NCBI RefSeq assembly: GCF_003762835.1
Contig: NZ_RJWA01000013.1
Location: 40,181 to 104,180 of the forward strand
Direction of reading: 5' to 3'
DNA from: Micromonospora sp. HM5-17
Lineage (GTDB): Bacteria > Actinomycetota > Actinomycetes > Mycobacteriales > Micromonosporaceae
Length of the DNA: 64,000 nucleotides
This document shows positions 60,872-64,000 of the stretch, piece by piece. A program made the position numbers and the translations under genes. The notes beneath the pieces are model-generated. The model was not told the origin of the DNA, ran no database searches, and saw only the letters and a program-made list of their open reading frames with translations. The stretch's first letter is position 1. Each line of letters opens with the position of its first letter.

Positions 60872-62092
60872 TCAGAGCACGCCGTTCTCTCGGGCCTTCT
60901 GGATGTTCCGCTCGTGCTCCTCGTTCGTCTCAGCGAACTCCGAGTGGCCCTCCTTGTCGACCGCCACAAAGAAGAGCCACTTCCCCGGCGGCGGGTCCAT
61001 CGCGCCCTTCAGCGCGTCCTTGCCCGGGTTGTTGATCGGGGTCGGGGTGAGCCCGGCCTTGCCGTGCATCCGGTACGGGTTGTTCTTGTCGAAGAGGTCG
61101 GCGTGGGTCATGTCCTTCGACGCCTTGGTCTTCTTGCCGGTCAGCTCCCAGTAGTAGTTGACCCCAACGTCGAACTCCAGGCAGTTCATCAGCCCGTTGC
61201 CGTTCTCGCAGTACAGCATGTTGCCGTACGCCCGGTTGTACGCCACCCGGGCGATCTTGCCGAGGTCGTCCTTGTTGCCCGCCTCCGCCTGGGCCAGCGA
61301 GGCCACGATCAGCGCCTCGTACGGGCTGATGCCGCCGCGCTTGGTCTCGACCGTCTTGACGAAGTCGATTTCCTCGGTGACCTCCAGGAAGCGCTGCACC
61401 ATCTGCTTGAGGATCTCCTCAGCCGTGGCGTTCGGCAGCAGTTCGTAGCTGTCAGGGAAAGGGAAGAGGAATCCCTCGATCGACTTGGTGACCTTCTGAT
61501 TGTCCTTACGGTTGAACCACCAGTCCGGTACCCCGAGCTCCTCCGGGTCCTTCGCCGCCTTCTCGAACTCCTTGACCGGGATCTTGGTACGTTCGGAGAG
61601 AAGCCTGAAGATCCGCTTCGCGGTGGTCCCCTCCGGGATGGTGAACAGGTTCGTCACCTTGCTCTTGGGATCGAGCAGGAGGGCCAGCGCCGCCGCGGCG
61701 CTCATCTGCTTGCGGACCTTGTAGAGGCCCGGCTGGATGTTCTGACTGCGGGAGTTCTCCTCGGCCGCCTCGATGAACGCCTTCGTGCTCTTGATGACAC
61801 CGGCCTCGACCAGGGTGTTCGCGATGTCGGCGAGGGTCTGCCCGGCCTCGACCTGGACCTGCACCTCGCCCGTGCCGTTACCGTCGTAGTCGGGGGTGAT
61901 GAAGTAGCCCTGGACCCGGTCGAAGCCGTACCAACCAACGCCGCCGAGCACGCCGAGCAGGACGAACGTCATCAGGAGCGCGGCCACCGTCCGCGACCGG
62001 CCCCCCTTGCGCTTCCTGTTCCGCTTGCGCTGGGCGCTGCGCCGGTGCCGTCCCTTCTCCATGGTCTCGTCGAACGCGAAATCGTCGATCAT
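60872..62092 (-). CDS. mltG: Endolytic murein transglycosylase
   Basis: 406 residues. A basic cytoplasmic N-terminus (RHRRSAQRKRNRKRKGGRSR) precedes one transmembrane helix (TVAALLMTFVLLGVLGGVGW), then a LysM-like region and the YceG catalytic domain with EALIVASLAQAEAG, which holds the conserved Glu, ARVAYNRA, and the ending GLTPTPINNPGKDALKGAM. MltG cuts nascent glycan strands at the membrane. The ATG overlaps the ruvX stop (ATGA). Confidence 0.96.
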   Translation of the reverse strand: MIDDFAFDETMEKGRHRRSAQRKRNRKRKGGRSRTVAALLMTFVLLGVLGGVGWYGFDRVQGYFITPDYDGNGTGEVQVQVEAGQTLADIANTLVEAGVIKSTKAFIEAAEENSRSQNIQPGLYKVRKQMSAAAALALLLDPKSKVTNLFTIPEGTTAKRIFRLLSERTKIPVKEFEKAAKDPEELGVPDWWFNRKDNQKVTKSIEGFLFPFPDSYELLPNATAEEILKQMVQRFLEVTEEIDFVKTVETKRGGISPYEALIVASLAQAEAGNKDDLGKIARVAYNRAYGNMLYCENGNGLMNCLEFDVGVNYYWELTGKKTKASKDMTHADLFDKNNPYRMHGKAGLTPTPINNPGKDALKGAMDPPPGKWLFFVAVDKEGHSEFAETNEEHERNIQKARENGVL

Positions 62093-62550
62093 TCTGTCCG
62101 CCTCCGCTGCCTGTCTAGCCAGCTCTGCAGAATCTCCACCGCGGCCGCCTGATCGACCACCGCCCGTTTGCGTCGTCCGCGGACGCCCCGCTCGGTCAGC
62201 CTACGAGAAGCCACAACCGTGGACATCCTCTCATCCACCAGTTCGACCGGAACCGGGGCGACCGCGTCGGCCAGCCGCCGCGCGTACGCCTGCGCGTGCG
62301 CCGCGGCGGGACCGTACCCGCCGGCCAGGGTCACCGGCAGACCGACCACCACCGTGGCCACCTCATGACGTTCGACGAGCCGGGCAATCTCCGCGATGTC
62401 GGCCGGTGTCTTCTCGGGGTCGGTCGTGAGGTCCCGGGCCAGGGTGACCAGCGGGGTGGCCAGGATGCCGTCCGGGTCCGAGACCGCGATCCCCACCCGT
62501 GCCTGGCCGACGTCCACGCCGAGCCGCACCCCACGGCGACGCTCGGTCAT
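62089..62550 (-). CDS. ruvX: Putative pre-16S rRNA nuclease / Holliday junction resolvase-like YqgF
   Basis: 153 residues, RNase H-like fold. RLGVDVGQARVGIAVSDPDG has the first catalytic Asp, TVVVGLPVTLAGG the middle segment, and LVDERMSTVVASRRL plus VVDQAAAVEILQSWL the C-terminal acidic residues. The ATG at 62550 has ggagga five bases upstream and was preferred over one five codons earlier. It is second in the usual alaS-ruvX-mltG-aroE order. Confidence 0.95.
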   Translation of the reverse strand: MTERRRGVRLGVDVGQARVGIAVSDPDGILATPLVTLARDLTTDPEKTPADIAEIARLVERHEVATVVVGLPVTLAGGYGPAAAHAQAYARRLADAVAPVPVELVDERMSTVVASRRLTERGVRGRRKRAVVDQAAAVEILQSWLDRQRRRTE

Positions 62551-62707
62551 CTGGATCCTCCGCATGGCCCGTCCGCCAGCAGTCCGGCTCCGCGCCGCGG
62601 GCGGGCCGTCGTGGCGGGAGATTCAACCACAACGGCCCGGCCCCGGGCATCCGCGGCCGGGGCGCGCCGGCGCCCCGACGGCCAGTCCTCGCCCTCGGCG
62701 TCGCACA

Positions 62708-64000
62708 TCAGAGTTCGGCCAGCGCCTTCTCGACGGCGGCGAGGAGCGCGGGCGCCTCACTGGCGGGCAGGCCACCGCCCTGGGCCAGGTCGGCGTTGCC
62801 ACCGCCCCGACCGGAGAGCGCCTCCTTGACCAGGGTGGCCGCCGAGGCACCCCGTTGCTTGGCGGCGCCGTTCACCGCGATCACGAGGGAGGCCTTGCCG
62901 CCGGACCGGGCTGCCACCGCCACCACCGCCGGACGCGCCGGGTCGATCTTGCCCCGGATCTCCTGGGCGAGGGTGCGGACGTCGTTGCCGGTCGCACCCT
63001 CCGGCGCCTCCGTGCCGACGTAGGCGATTCCCCGGACGTCCCGGGCCTGCTGGGCCAGCGTCGCCGCCCCGCTGAGGACCAACTGGGCGCGAAGCTTCTC
63101 CAGCTCCCGCTCCGCCTCCCGCAGCTGGGCGACGGTCTGCTCCACCCGGTCCGCCACCTGGTCGCCGGGGACCCGGTAGAGCTCGGCCAGCCGGGAGACC
63201 AGCAGGTGCTCCTTGGCCAGGAACCGGAAGGCGTCGAGCCCGACCAGCGCCTCGACCCGGCGGACCCCGGACCCGACCGACGACTCGGAGAGGATCTTCA
63301 CCAGACCGAGCTGCGCCGAACGGGCGACGTGGGTACCGCCGCAGAGCTCCCGGGCGTAGTCGCCGACCTCGACGACCCGCACCTCGTCGCCGTACTTCTC
63401 GCCGAACAGCGCCATCGCGCCGAGCCGGCGCGCCTCCTCCTGCGAGGTGATGAAGGCCCGGACCTCCAGGTCGGCGAGGAGCACCTCGTTGATCTGCTGC
63501 TCGACGTCGGCCAGCACGCTGGGCGCCACGCCGGTCGGGGTGTGGAAGTCGAACCGCAGCCGGCCCGGGGCGTTCAGCGAGCCCGCCTGGGTGGCCGACT
63601 CACCGAGGAAGTTCCGCATCGTCTGGTGCACCAGGTGGGTGGCGGTGTGCGACCGGGAGATCGCCCGCCGCCGGGTCACGTCGATCTCGGCCAGCCCGGC
63701 CTCGCCCCGGCGGACCTCACCCCGGACCACCCGGGCCCGGTGCACGATCAGCCCGGGGATCGGCTGCTGCACGTCGAGCACCTCGAGCTGGCCACCGCCG
63801 ACCGTGATGACCCCGAGGTCGGGCTGCTGACCACCGCCCTCGGCGTAGAACGGGGTCGCGTCGAGCACCAGCTCGACGGTCTCCCCCTCGCCGGCCACCT
63901 CAACCGGACCGGCGGCGCCGAGCAGCGCCCGGACCGCCGACTCCCGGGAGACCTCGGTGTAACCGGTGAACTGGACCGGACCGCCCGCGTCCAGCACCGC
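62708..64000 (-). CDS. alaS: Alanyl-tRNA synthetase, C-terminal part (runs off right edge)
   Basis: The stop is at 62708 and the frame is still open at 64000, so only the last 430 or so residues are seen. The editing domain carries the zinc residues SHTATHLVH and CGGTH, with [13 protein letters not shown] at its start. The C-terminal C-Ala domain ends in [29 protein letters not shown]. It charges tRNA-Ala and clears mischarged Ser/Gly. The aminoacylation domain lies beyond the window. Confidence 0.97.
   Translation of the reverse strand, partial: AVLDAGGPVQFTGYTEVSRESAVRALLGAAGPVEVAGEGETVELVLDATPFYAEGGGQQPDLGVITVGGGQLEVLDVQQPIPGLIVHRARVVRGEVRRGEAGLAEIDVTRRRAISRSHTATHLVHQTMRNFLGESATQAGSLNAPGRLRFDFHTPTGVAPSVLADVEQQINEVLLADLEVRAFITSQEEARRLGAMALFGEKYGDEVRVVEVGDYARELCGGTHVARSAQLGLVKILSESSVGSGVRRVEALVGLDAFRFLAKEHLLVSRLAELYRVPGDQVADRVEQTVAQLREAERELEKLRAQLVLSGAATLAQQARDVRGIAYVGTEAPEGATGNDVRTLAQEIRGKIDPARPAVVAVAARSGGKASLVIAVNGAAKQRGASAATLVKEALSGRGGGNADLAQGGGLPASEAPALLAAVEKALAEL

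Overview
The window is high-GC DNA with dense, strongly overlapping genes and many GTG starts. BldD, mihF (actinobacterial IHF), an EspC-like type VII secretion protein, a helicase-dead PriA, SigE-type sigma and the mihF-gmk-rpoZ-coaBC-metK-priA order all indicate an actinomycete. Gene order and protein style suggest Micromonosporaceae (Micromonospora/Plantactinospora-like); that family assignment is inference. I see no rRNA, tRNA, CRISPR array or insertion sequence.

Left end (1-12.6 kb), accessory: the 3' part of a secreted subtilase, a DUF72 gene, an RNA-repair pair (rtcB plus the release-factor homologue prfH, joined by a GTGA overlap), an epimerase, the 3' remnant of a secreted beta-propeller/cellulose-binding protein, a secreted pectate lyase with a promoter and LacI-type operator, two membrane proteins and a VOC protein.

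12.7-24.4 kb: hisE-hisG; a SigE-family sigma factor coupled to a GerMN-like membrane protein; a polar amino-acid ABC transporter; the riboflavin operon ribD-ribE-ribBA-ribH behind an FMN riboswitch; rpe coupled to a REC-GGDEF protein.

24.4-37.4 kb: an orphan molybdenum hydroxylase large subunit; def-fmt-rsmB; a P-loop kinase fused to a ParB-like domain; then mihF-gmk-rpoZ-coaBC-metK-priA from a mihF promoter. The gmk lacks the LID segment.

37.5-49.2 kb: pyrR-pyrB-pyrC-(small ORF)-carA-carB-pyrD-bioA-pyrF, with bioA placed inside the pyrimidine operon. bldD is divergent from pyrR.

49.6-64 kb: alaS-ruvX-mltG-aroE ... aroC-aroK ... aroB-aroQ-efp-nusB. This core set is interrupted twice. Between aroE and aroC lies a MarR regulator with a divergent Bcr/CflA exporter. 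Between aroK and aroB lie qorB with its HxlR (QorR-like) regulator and a three-gene type VII secretion cassette (EspC-like protein, 462-aa protein with a distinctive C-terminal domain, lipoprotein). That cassette is the best candidate for an undescribed system, probably a toxin/immunity-like set.
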